Source of the DNA: Rhopalosiphum padi
Lineage: Eukaryota > Arthropoda > Insecta > Hemiptera > Aphididae
Reading direction: 5' to 3'
Assembly (NCBI RefSeq): GCF_020882245.1
Contig: NC_083597.1
Span: 69,666,152 to 69,730,151 of the forward strand
DNA length: 64,000 nt
Of the stretch, positions 46,801-59,371 are shown piece by piece (position 1 is the first letter of the stretch; each line of letters opens with the position of its first letter). The position numbers and the translations under genes are program-made. Below the pieces are notes generated by a model that was given only the letters and a program-made list of their open reading frames with translations, was not told the origin of the DNA and did not search any database.

Positions 46801-49800
46801 TATAATATCACTTTAAATTAAAATTTAATTTAGTCTTGTTTAATTCTTGGATTGTTTTTATTTATAAAATGTATTATAAGTATCTATACCTTAAGACCAG
46901 AATAGTCTGGGAATCAAAGCATCAATAATCTTTGATTAAATGTTTATTTAATGGATACTAATTATTTTTGATTTTATATTGAATTTCATAGTGCGTTGGA
47001 AGACAGTATTGGAAAACCAATATTTGTAATGTTTCGTAGTCTAACACAATTTACTGAAGATGACTCGCGTAGGTTACAACTTTTATCATTGCTAGCTGAA
47101 ATGAGAACACACCAAACTAGAATTGGATATTTATTACTCTATTATTTGCAAGTGAGCAGCTTAATAAATAACAATGCTGATAGGAAAATGAATAAGTAAG
47201 TTTAAAATTGGAATATGAATTAATACAATGATAATCTTAATCTTAATCTTAATCTTCTATTTTTAGTGGTATCAAGTCTCATGTATATAAAGAATTTTGT
47301 GAAACCCAAGAAGTCGAATTAAATGAATGTTTATTGAGTGATCTTCAGTTATGCCAAGAAGACGATGCATCAATGTTTTGTTGGCTAATCCCGGCTGTCT
47401 ATAATCAGTTTTCAAAAATTGTTGTTGGAAATGAAGATTTCTTACACTTAGTTGTATCTACTACTGATGGTTCACAAATACAAGAAATAATTTGTCTTAT
47501 TTTGCAAGGTAATATTTTTTTTTTCTGAATACTTGATTAATACTTTTTGAATTAATTATTAATTATTGTAATTATTTAATAGGTAAATTAAATATGTTTC
47601 GATCTGATGCAGTATCATCATTAGCCACTAGTTCATTGGATTGGGAAACAATGGAACAATATTTCTTTTGGCAATTAGTGTCTGCACATGCCATTGATAT
47701 TAAAGTGATATTATCAAATATCACAAAATTAGACTATAATAATCACCCTGAAACCCTGACTAGTATTTTGCTCACGCTAAAAAAAGAAAAGTAAGGTTAT
47801 TTTATTTTGAATATATGACATAAAAAATTAATTATTAATGACATTCAATTCAATTATTCTAGGCCCACTTTAGATTTGTTGAAACCTATACTATGTAGAG
47901 AAATTAAACCTTTAAATGACCAATTTGTTATATCTGTGATATCCAGTTGGTATTTGGAACATGGAGATAATGTAGCTAATCTTGTTTCTCAACTATTAAT
48001 TAGTAGATGCCCAGTTGTGTCTCCAACTAAACGAAAACGTGGACAAGGTAATTGATTTTTTCATACATATCTGATTTATATATGTTTTTTAGATTCTGAG
48101 TGGAGCTATCAATGTATTGATTTTATCATGATGTGTTTTTTCTTTTTGTGCATGACTGTATGAGTACACAAAATGCTTTAATTTTAAAAAATGGGGGGTG
48201 GTTTTGGATATTAAATTGTATTTACTTTGTATTTTATAGAGGTCAAACTTAAAAATCCCTAGTACTTATTTTTATAATTGGTAATAATTAACAAACAATT
48301 AAGGAAAACCAAGAATTCTTATGCTACTTCAATTTTTGACTAAATTAATTTTGTTTTTTTGATATAATTCAAAAATAAAAAAACCATAGATACTTGAAAT
48401 TTTCACTAAATATTATTGTTTTCTATTTACAATAAATTTTTTTTCTAATATTTTTGAGTAATTTATAGACATAATATTTTTTTTATTTTTCAGTTGTTTT
48501 TTTGTTTATTAATGCCAATTAAAAATTATTTGTTGATTAGAAATGCTGAATAATTTAGTACAAAGTTTCTCATAATTTGTTAATTTTTCAATTAAAAAAT
48601 ATCAAAAATCTATAGTTTAAAATCATTACTTGGTGATATATGCTGATAAATCGTTTCCGCTCAGAATCGTTTTTTGTATACAATGATGTATCATTGAATT
48701 CAAATTTAACAGACCTATAATAGTGACCCTAATGTACAGCAGCTGCATACAAATTGAGTCCCAATAAAATCTTAGGATAAATTGAGTCCCCGGTTATTTT
48801 AAGGTATATACTAATTTAGTTCATGTTTTAATACTAACTGATTCCCATCAAACTTTAAAAAAAACATCTTCCTATTTTTACAGACTTAGGACTGTCTGTA
48901 ACAAAAAATGCTACAGGTATGGTTAAAAAAATTTTTTTTAATATTTTATAATACATTAATGAATGGCTATAATATACTATCAATAATTAAAATGTTACTT
49001 GTGTATAGTTAAATGAATAAAGATGATGATAAAATTATGTTTTTATATTGGTAAAAATGTATGTGATAAAAATTGTTCATATTTAAATTGTGTTATTTTC
49101 TTTGTTTTTGATATAATTTCTTGTATTAATAATATGAGTACTTCTAATTTTGATTTATGTCGTATTGTACATTTAACACAACATTTATAAATTGATAAAT
49201 ATTTGGATAGGCTGAATAAAACAGCATTGTATTTTGAATGGAAGGATTCACAATTGTTTTTGGTCCTCGCAAATGAATATGTAAATGAGTCCCACAAATT
49301 CCTGGCCTATATATGTTATTTATATTATTATTTATTATATGACAAAAGTCATAAAAATAATATCAACGTAGTCGTTTTCATTTATTTATATTATGTTGGT
49401 TTTATATTTTACTCAAAATTCTTGGACTCAATTAGTATATTTTTAGTTTTTCAACCCCGGACTTAATTAGTATATTATTTTTTCCCTATTCAAGTATTGT
49501 GACTCAATTAGTATACTGAATATACTCTAGAGCGGTACTCACTTATCTAACTTTTTTTTATTATGTAATTAATTCTATTTCAGGTCAGGGTTTAGGTTCT
49601 AGAGGAGGTGTAGCGCCACCCAGTGCTGAGCGAATACTTGGTCACATGGAACGTATTCGCAGTCGGGGTACTTGTCCTGTACTATTTCGCGCTGAAGGCA
49701 TGCAAAAAGCTTTGCAAATTGCACAAGCTGCATGTACAGATACACAGCGCATGTTGTTTAGCAACCTTTTTCAGTTGCTTGAAGAGGATGAACCTCATAC

Positions 49801-50072
49801 ACCAGCAACCAATAAAAATTCAACAAGTGGTAAACGTGGTCGCAAAGCAGCTCCTACGTTTGGTAATAGTAACAAAAAAAATGCTAAGTCTGTGATAAAA
49901 GACCTGTCGGAAAGCTCTGAAGAATCTAGTGAAGTAAGTTAACAATTTTTGTAAAATGTGATAATTCAATTATTAATGTGGTTTTTGTAATTTTTAGGAG
50001 GAAGAAGTTATAAAACCAAGACAGACAAAAAAACGGAGAAAAATAAATGCAGTTGCATCTGATAGCGATTGA
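40835..50072 (+). CDS. INTS3: Integrator complex subunit 3
   Basis: Subunit of the Integrator complex (snRNA 3' processing, promoter-proximal termination); also the scaffold of the SOSS single-strand DNA-binding complex. Exons: 40835-40918, 41135-41302, 42006-42271, 42334-42602, 42672-42817, 42874-43105, 43555-43634, 44288-44480, 45494-45664, 45913-46186, 46992-47195, 47267-47508, 47583-47790, 47863-48047, 49584-49933, 49998-50072; 1048 aa against 1042 in human. All phases join with GT-AG introns. Landmarks: IYRDLTLLSRDG, QLLWLVREMVRNN, GRDLIRLLQNVSRIPEFE, LTPDMERKLVF, LCSDIIPRWAVIGWLITTCT, IIPNFYPAQSERIR, SLDWETMEQYFFWQL. The N-terminus has a Gln run (CAG/CAA repeats); the C-terminus is acidic then basic (KPRQTKKRRK...SDSD), as in animals. 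The start is the only ATG in frame before KLFTYSVIE. Introns 6, 8 and 14 hold MITEs. Confidence 0.95.
43201..43312. mobile_element. 112-bp foldback element in INTS3 intron 6
   Basis: CCGGATTCT at the left and AGAATCCGG at the right are perfect inverses and both are bordered by TA. This fits a small TA-TSD MITE, but the TIR is only about 10 bp. Confidence 0.5.
44774..45318. mobile_element. 545-bp TA-flanked MITE in INTS3 intron 8
   Basis: Left end CAGGTTGTTCCATGAGGATT and right end (reversed) CAGGGTGTTCCATGAGGATT form a TIR of at least 20 bp with one difference, flanked by TA on both sides (44772-44773, 45319-45320). TA duplication points to a Tc1/mariner-like or other TA-targeting superfamily. 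No transposase frame; a truncated relative lies at 9691-9980. Confidence 0.83.
48087..48675. mobile_element. Dispersed repeat with GATTCTGAG ends in INTS3 intron 14
   Basis: TTTTTAGATTCTGAGTGGAG at the left is matched at the right by CTCAGAATCGTTTTT in reverse. The same terminal motif recurs at 12987-13020. No TSD was readable, and no coding frame; the superfamily is not known to me. Confidence 0.55.
48751..49515. repeat. Inverted clusters of an ATACTAATTGAGTC-like motif
   Basis: Three plus-sense copies (48751 AAATTGAGTC, 48779 AATTGAGTCCCC, 48806 TATACTAATTTAG) face three minus-sense copies (49424, 49455 and 49501; GACTCAATTAGTATA). The motif spacing is irregular, about 25-40 bases. The two clusters enclose about 600 bases with no coding frame, giving a transposon with repeated subterminal binding motifs as the most likely reading. 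Confidence 0.5.
48884..48916 (+). other. Possible 33-base alternative microexon of INTS3
   Basis: Preceded by TTTTTACAG and followed by GTATGG, this block can be entered and left in phase 1, exactly the phase of the surrounding exons 14 and 15. It would add 11 residues (DLGLSVTKNAT with a shared Gly) to the basic linker after KRKRGQ. It lies inside the inverted-motif repeat, so it may be chance or an exonised transposon piece. Not counted in the INTS3 model. Confidence 0.25.
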
Positions 50073-53000
50073 TATAAGGTATCTTTACTCCATGGTAGAA
50101 TCATTTATACTCTACCATAAGTTAAACAGTGCTAAACAAACATAGTTGTTTTACACAATTTATTTTCTCCCCTCCCCCAATTTTAATTTAATTGTAATAA
50201 TGTTGAAAATATATATATGTATATATATATATACACACAAAAAAAATCGGTGAAAAATTATTTTCTTAAATTGTTAATCGATTAACATGTTAATACAGTG
50301 TAGTACATTATTTTTATTGTTTGTAATGTGACTGTTTTTGTAAATACTAATATTTTTAACTGAATATATTTAAATGAATTACACTTTTTTATCATTTATA
50401 ATCATACAGTTTTATATATCCTAAACAAACAACCTATCAATTATGTAGAGAAGTAATGGTTGTAATTTGGTAAAATGATATTTTGTAACTAAATAAGAAT
50501 ATATAATATTCATTGCTAAACAAATTTAACTGTTTTTTCATTTAATAAAAAATAATATTAAGTATTTTAGTATAATTTACTTTTACTCATCAAGTGATCA
50601 AATATTAAAGTACATTAAAAAAAAAAACAAAAACAATAAATAATAATATTTTTTAGTTTATTTTTAACCATTGTTTTTTCATGATTACTTATTGATATTA
50701 GCATAATGTTGAAACAAATAAAAAAAAGAGTGAAATACAGGAATTAGCTGGTATATTTAGGTATATAATTTACCAAAAAAAAAATTGATTTTGAGCATAA
50801 ATTAGTTCAACATAAGTATTCAAGAATTTATTATAACAGATTCTTTTTTACTATTTGTTCACCGGTTTTTTAAAAAATATTTATACTATATAACAAATTT
50901 AAATTTACCATAATATATACTGTATACTGCCACAGTAAGTATTTTTTAAAAATAACAAGTACACAATATTTTAAACCTTTAATTTAAAGATTTAAAATAT
51001 TTATCTTTGATACTTGTTATAATTTTGATGAATGCATTTAATCAATTTATTACACTATTTGTACTTAATTTTTAAATTCCATTTAAAACTAGTTATTATT
51101 ATTCTGTGATTGTGATGTGGTTATAACCACCATATGGTTAGATTATTGCAGTATTATTAAATTAAGTTAATAATTATATTTTTTTAAAGTATTCAAAATT
51201 AAAAACTGATATTTTTCTTAGAAATCTATTTGGGTAATGAGTACACTTATTTAATTAGTAATGTTATAAAATTGTTTACTTGTCAGATACTGACACTTAA
51301 GACATTTTGTTCTATGATTTTGAGTAATTTAGGTGAAATAATTTTAGTATGATTTAAATGAAATAAAAAATATAGATTATTATTTTACATTCAAAATAAA
51401 TTTAATTTATATTAATTAATTTTTAATAGTTTCTCAAGTATCATATAAACACAACATGTGTAGTCACGCAGAGAAAACAATTGTGTATTATTTTCTAAAA
51501 TATTAGAAATATTAATATTTTTTAATTTTTTTATTTGAAGAATTGATCTAACATCACAAATTAAATATAGCATCACTGCAATAACCCTTTAAACAACAAT
51601 AATATTTTATTGTTATAATTAAAATTTATTTTTACCCCTCTAAAATATCAATATTTATTTGATGATAAGTGCCTTGGCAGGTGTTAAATAGTTGAATACA
51701 TTCAAATATGTTGAAATACATTTCATCATTTTCATCACTATACTCAAGGATGTGTGAAATCTATACATTAGAGAGAAAATCATGTTGTAATTTTCATTTT
51801 TTAATATTTATTAGTTTTTAGTCTTTCTACTTATTTATTCAATATAATAATAAAGAAAAGCTCAAAGGGGTTCCAAAACTTAAATAGTTGTAATGATGTT
51901 TTGCAATTTTGGCTTTAGCCAATTATCTATCAAATTAGCTCCATTAAACGTTAAATAATTATAAAGTAAAACTGAAACAACTATAACTATTGTTATGTTT
52001 TAATGGCTGTTAATAATTTTAGTATTTTATATCTATTAGATATGTTTATAAAAGCTAAATTAAAAATAGTAAAATTATAATTGATTGCACAATTAAATGA
52101 AAATTTAGAAAATTCAAAAATATGGGTGGTACTGAAAAAAAACTGGTAAGTTTGATGAATCACAAGAGATAGACACAGTATTGTATAAACTGGTGGTGCA
52201 TTTTACTGGGGCTCCATCACCTTAGATTAGTTGGTTATTAAAATATCACAAACGAAATATATATATATATATATATAGTAGGAACTATATGTATTAGATA
52301 ATGTATTAAAACTAATAATATATCAGAAATTGAATGCCCTTATTTATAAGTTTTTAGAATTGTCCTCTTTCCCTAGGCTTTCAGAGTTCAATACCCAGCA
52401 CTATAGCTGTAGAGGCATCACATTTTGTTATTTGTGAATATAACATATATCAAAAATAAAATTATAAAAGGCATTTTGAACTACTAGAAAGGAAAAACTT
52501 TCTAGTTTTGAAATAATTTAAAGTATTGTATAAGTTTTCTTGTACAATTGAATATAACGATCAACAATTTGAATAACCCTAAAATCATTTTAAATAATAA
52601 AAATATTTAATAAGATGAGAGTAAAGGTTAAAACTACTAGAACATTTTTTAAACAGAAAAAGTATATGTAATTATAAGTAGCATCATTGATATTAATATC
52701 AAAAACAACTAGGATCATTGATTTTAAATTGAAATTATAAATTGTCTCTCCATGACAGCATGTTTATGTATTCCAATGAGTAATGGCTAGTTCCTAAATA
52801 ATATTATTATTATATTAAACATTACGTTGAATATTCTAACAAATAACAATTACCTACAGTGTGTAATGTTTCATTACTTTCATTTAATGTTGACAGTTCT
52901 TAAAATGTATTATTCTTTATCACTGCATTCCAGAATTACATATTTGCTATGTTTTTATATTATTTATATTTTTATGAAATAAACTATATAACTAAGGACA

Positions 53001-53766
53001 ATGGCTTATAACTAGTTTATGCTAACGCTACTTATTATGACTAGATTAGGTATTAAAATAGTGTAATTCATAATAATGAAAATAAACAAACAGAATACCA
53101 CAGTACAATTTAAGATTAACATTTTGACCATGGTAGAGAAAACTACATCATACATCACTAAAAACGATAAAAATATGCTAACATTTATGTGTTTAAAAAC
53201 CCTAAAATATACTATGAAAATGTACACTCAGGGCCTCAATATTTAATTTTTTTGTTCTGGGTGCTTTTTCTGAATTAGAAAATATTTAAAATGAATAACA
53301 TTTAAAATAAAAACGGAATTAATATTAAAGCATTGTTAAACAGGTATAAAATAAATACATTTGCATTTTTTTTTTGTAAATTCATAAAGAAATAAATTTA
53401 GTTAATAGTTGAATTACATTATTGCATCACTATATTTATCGTTTATTATAGTATGTATTTGAAAATGCACATTTATTTTGTGGTGTTGAGCATGTTTCTG
53501 CATATTTTTTGTATTTTGTCCTTACTTTTTAGTTAATATACACATCAGTAGATCACTTATTACATTTTAAGAAAGTTGAGGTTGATGAATGATGATGATT
53601 GATGATAAATATACACTTTACACTTAAAACTAATTGGTCTTCAGCGAAATATTTGAAAATTTTGATTTGTAATGTGTATTAATTATTATAAAGTATTGAA
53701 TATTTTTCTGTGTTAATAGTACCAATACAAAAATTAAAGAAATGGAAAAAAAATGCAAAAAATGAC
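50073..53766. other. Intergenic, AT-rich
   Basis: INTS3 3' region followed by sequence with no recognised gene. A short AT dinucleotide run lies at about 52257-52277 and another near 50210-50230. Frames such as 53012-53227 (-) have no protein-like signature. Confidence 0.45.
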
Positions 53767-53838
53767 TGCGATGGCCGGGAATCGAACCCGGATCAACTGC
53801 TTGGAAGGCAACTATGCTGACCATTACACCACCATCGC
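53767..53838 (-). tRNA. tRNA-Gly (UCC)
   Basis: 72 bases on the minus strand fold as a complete cloverleaf: acceptor GCGATGG pairs with CCATCGC, discriminator A; D-arm box TGGTGTAATGGTC; anticodon stem-loop TTGCCTTCCAAGCAG with anticodon TCC; T-arm GGGTTCGATTCCC. No intron; CCA not encoded, as in eukaryotes. The internal A and B boxes are intact, so it should be transcribed by RNA polymerase III. Confidence 0.96.
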
Positions 53839-54180
53839 AAGTTATTTACCTTTTTAAAAGATACTATATATAAGCAACGGAACTCTGTTTTTGCAAAGTT
53901 TGTGTTTTCAAATACCGCGTGATAAGACATGTTCAGAGAATTGTCAGAATTCGTTATCTGATTGACGTTCAACAGTAGTTACAGTACTATTCACACCATT
54001 TATTTTATATTTTATTAGTTAAATCCATCTTAAATCATGGTTAAATTTTAAATATTATAAACTATTCAATAAAATGTATTTCGGCATGTGTCCTGGTTAA
54101 TGTTAATCCATTTACTGAGAGCGACTCAAAACGACTTGTTTTTTTATTTTATCGTTCATACGAATTTATTTAAAATCACG

Positions 54181-56618
54181 ATGACTGCGAACCCGGGACC
54201 GGCACATTCAACGTCGGATGCCCCATTCCGTTTGACCGACTCGGAAACGAATCCAATGTGCATATATCTAGTGAAAAACGATAGCAAGGGCGACAAATTG
54301 TTGTTCCGTTATCCGTTCCACAGTTTTCGAGGACCCGTCAAGGTGAGTCTGAACGATCACAAACGGTCTTTGCACAAAGACGCGGGACTGGAAAAGACTG
54401 TTCGACCGCACGATCTCACCATCTTTACGGACGACGTCATATCTAGTCTGTTCGCCGTCAAGATGGAGCTGTGCGACCGCAAGTTTGAGCTGAAAGTGAA
54501 CAACGTTCGATTCGTTGGTCATCCAATGCAGCTGCAGACAGGTGGTAGCGAGAGTAGTGGCGGCGGTGGTGAAGGCGGCAACAAAAAACCGCAGAGCCCA
54601 TCGATCATAATGATCAACATTGTTTTTGCGTTGGACGCATTTGCCCGCCGTCAGATATCTAACTGTTACTACGACCTGAGTAAAATATTGGGTGTTGCTC
54701 TGCGACACGAAGAAAAGCGTTGTGCGTATCTATCCTCACAAATAAAAGATATGCTCTACATACATGATACCATGGCAAAGTAATAAAATCTTACATCATT
54801 GAATTTTTTTTTATTTCTTGTAAAACTCCATTTCAATAACAATAGCCTTTTCAATAAAATATAATCGAATGCTTAACATCAACTTTGATATAATTTGAAG
54901 GTTAGATCAAGTTAGGTGAGGTAGCTTGACAATAAATTGTTGTTTAGTATTGTATGTACTAGATAAAATTGTTATTGAAATTTCTATTGACTATACTCTG
55001 TCTCAAAGTAGAATACACCAGTTCTGCACACTTTGATTCCTTTCTTCCACCGGTCACTATCTATGCTGTTATGTGAGAGATGTACTCTTGACATTCTGCT
55101 TTGAGACAGAGTACCTATAGAAGTTGGTATTTACTTAAATACAAAATAATTAGAAACATTTATATACCTATTTTTAAAATTATTTTTAATTATTTTTGAT
55201 TTTAGTGAATGTGACCTAGACTCATCTATTGATAATAATAAACATTTTGAAAAAATCCTTGAAAACAGTACATTAGCACTGGATTTGAAATCGGTGTTTG
55301 AAGGTGTAGTTACGAATGGTTTGATCAAATTAAAAGTGAATGACTGGGTGGATGTCAGCTTCTGTTTGCCACACAAGGTTCATCATTTCTATAGAGATGG
55401 ACAATACTTTGAACCGGAATCTATTAACAAGTGGGAGCATGTTTGATTTGATGATGTGAATCAGTAAAAGTATGTTTTGTGCTTGAAGGTGTTTAAAAGG
55501 ACTTAGACCATATCATGGTTTGCTGTTAATGGCTGAACGTAAGGTTCTGCTGGACAACTTGCCACAAGATTCTAGTCCATCAATTGTTCGACTAATCAAT
55601 ATGTATAACCCAGTCAAAAGTTTAGAAACCTTATCTGCTGACTCTGATCTTACCTTGGCTCAGGTAAGACAAAAATATCAATGTATTTGTCTAAATATTA
55701 TATTATATTATTATTATATTATGTTTACAGGTATTTAATATAGCTGGACATTTGATTTATTGGGGTGATGCAATTGTAATATTTCCATTGTCTGAAACAA
55801 ACATGTATGCCATTGCTCCTAATGTCCCAACTGAACGCAACAATAAATTTGCCAAAAAATTTGAAAAGAGGTTTCCCGGACAAAAATTATTAGAGGTAAT
55901 ATTTTTTTTGAAAAAAAATTTGAGCTTGTAACTAATATCTAGTAATTTAATCTTATTAACATATAATATTTAAAATTAGGTAATGAGTGAATTTTCCTTT
56001 CCAACATCATTGCAGTATAAAATGTGTCCTATTGAAGATAAAAGTAGTGGCTCAACAACGATTCAAATTTTAATTTGGTTGTTACAGCATAAAATGTTAT
56101 TACAATATCATACATATGTGTATTTTATGCCATCCAGTAAAGGACTTGTAAATATTATTAGATTTTTTTCTTGTTATTATGATTCTTAAAATATATTATA
56201 AAACTTGCTTTTGTAGGGTTATTATAATGATGAATCAGAATTTCATGACTATAATAATAAACATCCTTCTGAAGCGCCAATGACTACATATCAGACCCTA
56301 TCGGAAAATTGGCTTCAGTTGTCATCAGGGGGATACAGTTCTTCCATGTCAAGCGCTGAAGAAATGTTTCACAGTTTAGATGAAGACGAGCAAATAGCAT
56401 TGATGCATATACCTGCATCAGCAAATCCTGATGATTTTCGTTTATTGATGCGATTATTAAAACAAGGTTATCTTTCTGGAGAACATCATTTAGAAGAGAT
56501 AATGTATTTAGAGAATATAAGGCGATCAGAATTACTAAAATTATTAGACAAATTCAAAGATGTACTGGTAACTGTTGAAATGGAAGATCCAATAATCAGT
56601 AATTTTTATTCTCATTAA
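54181..56618 (+). CDS. NPRL3: GATOR1 subunit NPRL3
   Basis: Subunit of GATOR1, with NPRL2 and DEPDC5, which stimulates GTP hydrolysis by RagA/B and so turns TORC1 down when amino acids are scarce; acts at the lysosome. Exons: 54181-54779, 55206-55430, 55489-55663, 55731-55895, 55980-56147, 56217-56618; 577 aa against 569 in human. All phases fit with GT-AG introns (intron 2 only 58 bases). Landmarks: KGDKLLFRYPF, KFELKVNNVRFVGHP, WVDVSFCLPHKVHH, LRPYHGLLLM, HLIYWGDAIVIFPL, and the C-terminal HHLEEIMYLENIRRSELLKL winged-helix segment. A Gly/Ser-rich insert is at about residues 120-135. ATG 54181 is chosen because homology starts soon after; an in-frame ATG at 54100 would add 27 hydrophobic-rich residues. 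Exon 1 is GC-richer than the rest. Confidence 0.94.
54996..55111. mobile_element. 116-bp TA-flanked hairpin MITE in NPRL3 intron 1
   Basis: CTCTGTCTCAAAGTAGAAT at the left is matched by ATTCTGCTTTGAGACAGAG at the right, one mismatch in 19. TA borders both ends (54994-54995 and 55112-55113). The transcript of intron 1 would carry it as a strong hairpin. Confidence 0.78.
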
Positions 56619-59371
56619 AGGTATGAATATGTTTAAAGTTTTGAATTATATTTAGTTGTATAAAATCAGGAATATAAAAATAAAATGTCTTCCAGTTAAA
56701 ATTTTTTTTGTATATTAAATATTAGTATAGGTTTGACGGTTGAACAATTTTTATATTTTTATAAAATATTACAAATAATAATGTACCATTTTTTTTACAA
56801 AAATGTTTATATAAATATATTTCAACAGAAATTTTTTGACAAATTTGGTGCCTATTGGTTTAATTATTTAATATTTTAATTTTTTACCTCTCCTATTATG
56901 TTTACAAGATAATAAAGATAAATTTAGATACAAGTTAATTGGAGCAGCGACTGATTACATTTACATTTACTTGAAAAGTACCTAAGTTCTAGAGCTTCAA
57001 TTTTAATATTGGGGAAATTTGGGTTGAGTTGGTTAGGTATTTGATATTTTGGTTGGGTAATAAAGTATGTGTCTATGTGTGGTAAATCATTAAAATGTAC
57101 TTTAGATCTATGACTCAATTAGAATTGATATATAGATTCTATAAATGTCTTATATATGTTTATAAGAATATTGTATCACTCCGCTTTAAATTTAGAACGA
57201 AAATTTTTTTTTTTATATACATTCCATTATTTTAAAGTTTTAAACATTATTTTTTTTTCATTGTAAATAATTTAAGAATAAAAAATTTTTATTTTTGTTC
57301 GGCCCATGAGCTCTTTTTAATTTATGAATATGGTCTGAGAGTTCAAAAAAGTTTCCGACTACTGGTTTAATACATGCGTATTTATTATTTGATATTGTTT
57401 TAATGTCTAATATTGGACATATATTTCAAACAGCAACAGAATATATTATATAAATATTAAAAAAATATATTATACGAGTATATTTGTTATAAAAATGATT
57501 GGATACAATATAACTGATTTATATATATATTGAATTATAATAAAATTATATATTATACATTTAATTACCTATTAGAAAATACAGTGGATAACTAAATGAA
57601 TATTAAAAGTGAAGTGGCAAAAAAAATCAAAAATTTTAGTTACAAATTTCTGAATTTTATTTTACTACATATTTTACTTTTATTTTAATCTATCTAAATT
57701 CTAAATACATACATAATATTACTTATTAGTTTTTAGTGAATAAATGAAAAAAATTATGATTAAAAAATTAAAATTATATTATAAAAATTATAAATTATGT
57801 ATGTACATATTATGTATTGTATAATGTACATTCTTATTATTTATGAAAAAATTTGTTATTTTGGTTTGTTTCGAACTGGGTTCTAATATTCCAAGAATAT
57901 ACTGCTCGTACTTAGATTGTATATTAAAATTATTACCTCTGTGACGAACAGCTGTTCTTAACACCTCTTGAGTCTTAAGTGTATTTATAACTTGCACTAT
58001 AATAATGATTATTGCGATAAAATTTGTTGTAGATCCATAGTACATATATACACTATAAAGCATGAATCAAAACCAGTAATAACCAACAAAAATAGATATT
58101 TTTTGAAAACTAATTTAATTCAAAATTTTAACCAAAAATGTTTATTTTCTAACATTTTTTTACCAAATTTGAGTTATAACCGAAATTTTACTATGTATTT
58201 GAATATATCCGGACTGTTCAAGACGATTTTGAGTTTAATCAGCGACTGAACCTTATATCCATGAGTCTTATAAGCGACGAACAATGTACTATGTTTTAAA
58301 TAGATTATTAGAAAAAAAAATATTTGCACATGCACAAAATTTTAAAAACTATCTGGCTTCATAACATAATATAGTTTTAAAACAAATAATACTAAAAACA
58401 CTAATATAAAGTTAACATGTCTTATGGCCATAGCCTATAGCCCATACAGATAAGGCTAAAATATATTCTTTAAAATATTTTATTATTTTTAACAGTCAAT
58501 AAGTTGTTATTAAAATCGCGTTTATGCAATCCGTAGGTATAAACATAGAAAATTGCCTATATCAAACTCCTTAAAAACAGTCCGTTTGCAATTTTTTGTA
58601 TGACAAATCGTTATAGGACTGAATAATCAAAAAATGTTTCAAGATCTACGAACCAAAAATAAAAAATTATACCTAAATTTGTTTAATTTTTTTTTAAACA
58701 TAACTACATAATATTGCACAATTAAGATTTTTTTAGTGCATAATATTATCTATGCACATATTTTATTATTTTTAAGCGCATTCAATTCCAATACCCTGCT
58801 AATAAGTATAATGGTGATATTAATCGGACCTTCCTACCCCACCCCGAACACGAGCGTAATATATATTCTATGCACTGAGTGTCAATAGTAAACGTCAAGA
58901 ATGCAGCTGTATCAGATATAAAATGTCGATTTTTAATGGCTTTGTTAGGACGTGTAACCCACTATTTAAGATATATTTTAAATCGTGGTGCACACCAACG
59001 ACAAAGCACGGCGTGCGGCTCGCCGGACGTAAGGTAGCCGCACGGACATCGTCGTCGATCGCAGATTGACAGTATTATATCATCGTTAATAATATAGATA
59101 AAATAGACAGCGCGAGTCGCGAACAGTATAAATATGTATAAACGGAGATACACAATATTGGCTTGAAATATTGTGTTGACAACCAATCTAATTTACAATA
59201 CATTAAATTGTAAATACGTTATTTAAAACACTTACGTTCTGATCGTTCTATAGTTTGCATGTAATATTGTATCTAGTACAATCATAACTTAATAAGTTAC
59301 CTAACCTATTTTTGTTATATTATTATTAGTGTAATACATATTGTGAAAATACGTGTGACGAAATATTGTAT
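56619..59371. other. Intergenic between NPRL3 and the zinc-finger gene
   Basis: AT-rich, no recognised gene. A GC-richer block at about 58980-59070 may be promoter or leader of the zinc-finger gene. Small AATAAA near 56680 could end NPRL3. Confidence 0.45.

Noticed and set aside
54268..54708. 146-codon minus-strand frame
   Set aside because: Exact reverse shadow of NPRL3 exon 1.
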